A DNA stretch of 64,000 nt from contig JACPQM010000023.1 of NCBI GenBank assembly GCA_016190505.1, positions 1-64,000 of the forward strand, given 5' to 3'. Positions 62,670 through 64,000 of this stretch are shown piece after piece. Under the pieces are notes generated by a model, which saw nothing but the letters and a program-made list of their open reading frames with translations, searched no databases and had not been told where the DNA came from. The first letter of the stretch is position 1. Each line of letters begins with the position of its first letter. Origin of the DNA: Chloroflexota bacterium (GTDB taxonomy: Bacteria; Chloroflexota; Dehalococcoidia; JACPQK01). The translations under genes and the position numbers were made by a program.

Positions 62670-63443
62670 ATGGGTCAACAAGGCGAGCTCAAGAAGATAG
62701 ACCTGCATGTGCACACCCCTGGTTCGGGCTGCTACGAGGACCACGTGGTGCCCGAGCTGAACCTGCGCACTTCTCCCGAAGACCTGGTGTCCGCCGCCCG
62801 CGTGGCGGGCCTCGATGCCATCGCCATCACCGACCACAATACGGTCAAGGGCGTGGCCGGCATACAGGCCACGGCGCGAGGCAATGGTCTGGTGGTGTGG
62901 CCGGGAGTAGAGGTGACCACCAGAGGGGGCCATCTGCTCGCTATCTTCGATACGGACATGCCCCTGGCCGACCTGAGCGCCTGGTTGCGCACCCTGGGGT
63001 TCAAGCCAGAGGAGGAGGGCGACGGCTACTACCAGACCGAGCTCTGGCTGGACGAGGTCGCCGCCCGGGTGGCTGAGATGGGGGGGCTGGCCATCGCTGC
63101 CCACGTGGACCGGCGCCCCAGGGGCTTCGCCGCCTCGGAGGAGGCGCTTTCGGTGAAGGTCCGCATCCACAACTCGCCCCATCTCAGTGCCCTGGAGATC
63201 ACGACTCCCATGGACAAGGCGGTGTGGAACCAGGGGAAGGTCCCCAACTACCCGAAGAAGTACGCTTGCATCCAGGGCTCCGACGCCCACGGCCGCGCGG
63301 AGGTCGGGCGGCGCCCGGTCTACGTCCGCACCCAGCGCCTCACCCTGGAGGACCTTCGGGAGGTCCTGGCCGACTACGAGGCCCGCCTTCGCTTCCCCCA
63401 GGAAATGGACTCTGGTGCCCCGGACCCTCGCGGGGGCAAATAG
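62670..63443 (+). CDS. PHP-domain phosphoesterase
   Basis: KIDLHVHTPGSGCYEDH; ITDHNTVKG; GVEVTTRGGHLLAIF; SDAHGRAEVGRR. Confidence 0.9.
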   Translation: MGQQGELKKIDLHVHTPGSGCYEDHVVPELNLRTSPEDLVSAARVAGLDAIAITDHNTVKGVAGIQATARGNGLVVWPGVEVTTRGGHLLAIFDTDMPLADLSAWLRTLGFKPEEEGDGYYQTELWLDEVAARVAEMGGLAIAAHVDRRPRGFAASEEALSVKVRIHNSPHLSALEITTPMDKAVWNQGKVPNYPKKYACIQGSDAHGRAEVGRRPVYVRTQRLTLEDLREVLADYEARLRFPQEMDSGAPDPRGGK

Positions 63444-63510
63444 GCGCATGGTGCGCCACGCCTCTACACCTCCAGTTTCCCGCGCTCCGGGGTAACCACG
63501 GGGCCTGCCC

Positions 63511-63768
63511 CTACAGGCTCTGCACCGTTACGCTCAGCCCCTGAAGCAGCAAGATTGCTATGAAGGGTGTGATATCTATCATGCCCAGGCGAGGGATAAC
63601 CCGGCGTAGCGGGGCCAGGATGGGCTCGGTGATCTGGTGCATGATGACCACCAGGGGATTGTCCGGGCTGATGGGGAACCAGGACAGAATGGCCCGCCCG
63701 AAGATGGCTATGGTGAGGACCTGGGCAAACAGGTTGATGAAGCTGAAGATGAATTCCAACGGCTCTAC
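63511..63768 (-). CDS. YggT family membrane protein
   Basis: INLFAQVLTIAIFGRAILSWFPISPDNPLVVIMHQITEPILAPLRRVIPRLGMIDITPFIAILLLQ. Confidence 0.85.
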   Translation of the reverse strand, partial: VEPLEFIFSFINLFAQVLTIAIFGRAILSWFPISPDNPLVVIMHQITEPILAPLRRVIPRLGMIDITPFIAILLLQGLSVTVQSL

Positions 63769-63877
63769 CCCTTCGTTGTCTCTTGTGGTGTGAGTACTGC
63801 GATAACATGGCTGCCTCTTTGCTTCTGTTCTTGGTTCCAGGTTGCCAGAGGTAAGGCTGGCATCAACCACGAACACC

Positions 63878-64000
63878 CTAGAGTTCCCGCCGCTGTTCCT
63901 TCACCGCATCTGCGGCGGACATGCTCTTGGGCTGCCAGTGCTTCCCTATCTCCTCAGCCAGTTCGTCGGCCTCAGCCAACAGGGCCTCCACGTCGTATGT
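63878..64000 (-). CDS. Partial hypothetical protein, runs off window
   Basis: Minus strand ...TYDVEALLAEADELAEEIGKHWQPKSMSAADAVKEQRREL*. Confidence 0.5.
   Translation of the reverse strand, partial: TYDVEALLAEADELAEEIGKHWQPKSMSAADAVKEQRREL

Overview
High-GC bacterial chromosome segment, probably Chloroflexota (Dehalococcoidia-like; inferred from gene content only). The core genes are: hsp20 and lon; a methylthioadenosine/SAM-cycle neighbourhood (apt, mtnA, mtnP, MetE-like, ahcY, metK); sugar-phosphate enzymes; a carbonyl-branch Wood-Ljungdahl cluster (acsB, acsD, acsC, AcsV-like, CoA ligase alpha-like, acsE) with no CODH catalytic gene in view; mutL and mutS; and a formate dehydrogenase/NuoEF/GltD-like oxidoreductase cluster. 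Accessory DNA is concentrated at about 26.3-30.7 kb (small toxin-antitoxin-like modules, degraded genes, a lectin-like/deoxyribosyltransferase-like fusion), 43.5-46 kb (accretion between mutS and mutL) and 48.7-50.6 kb (toxin-antitoxin modules). The most striking signals are: (1) palindromic repeat families that sit in-frame inside conserved genes (mtnA, mutS, mutL, nuoE); (2) three copies of the mutS 3' end bracketing two unrelated genes; (3) a SET-domain gene whose ORF starts and ends inside two ~110-bp direct repeats; (4) a repeat-punctuated toxin-antitoxin island with a chimeric hicB, a deleted hicA and a decayed NYN nuclease; (5) a candidate attenuator leader upstream of the acs cluster. 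I saw no rRNA, tRNA, CRISPR array, transposase or integrase. All family assignments come from reading protein sequence; no searches were run.
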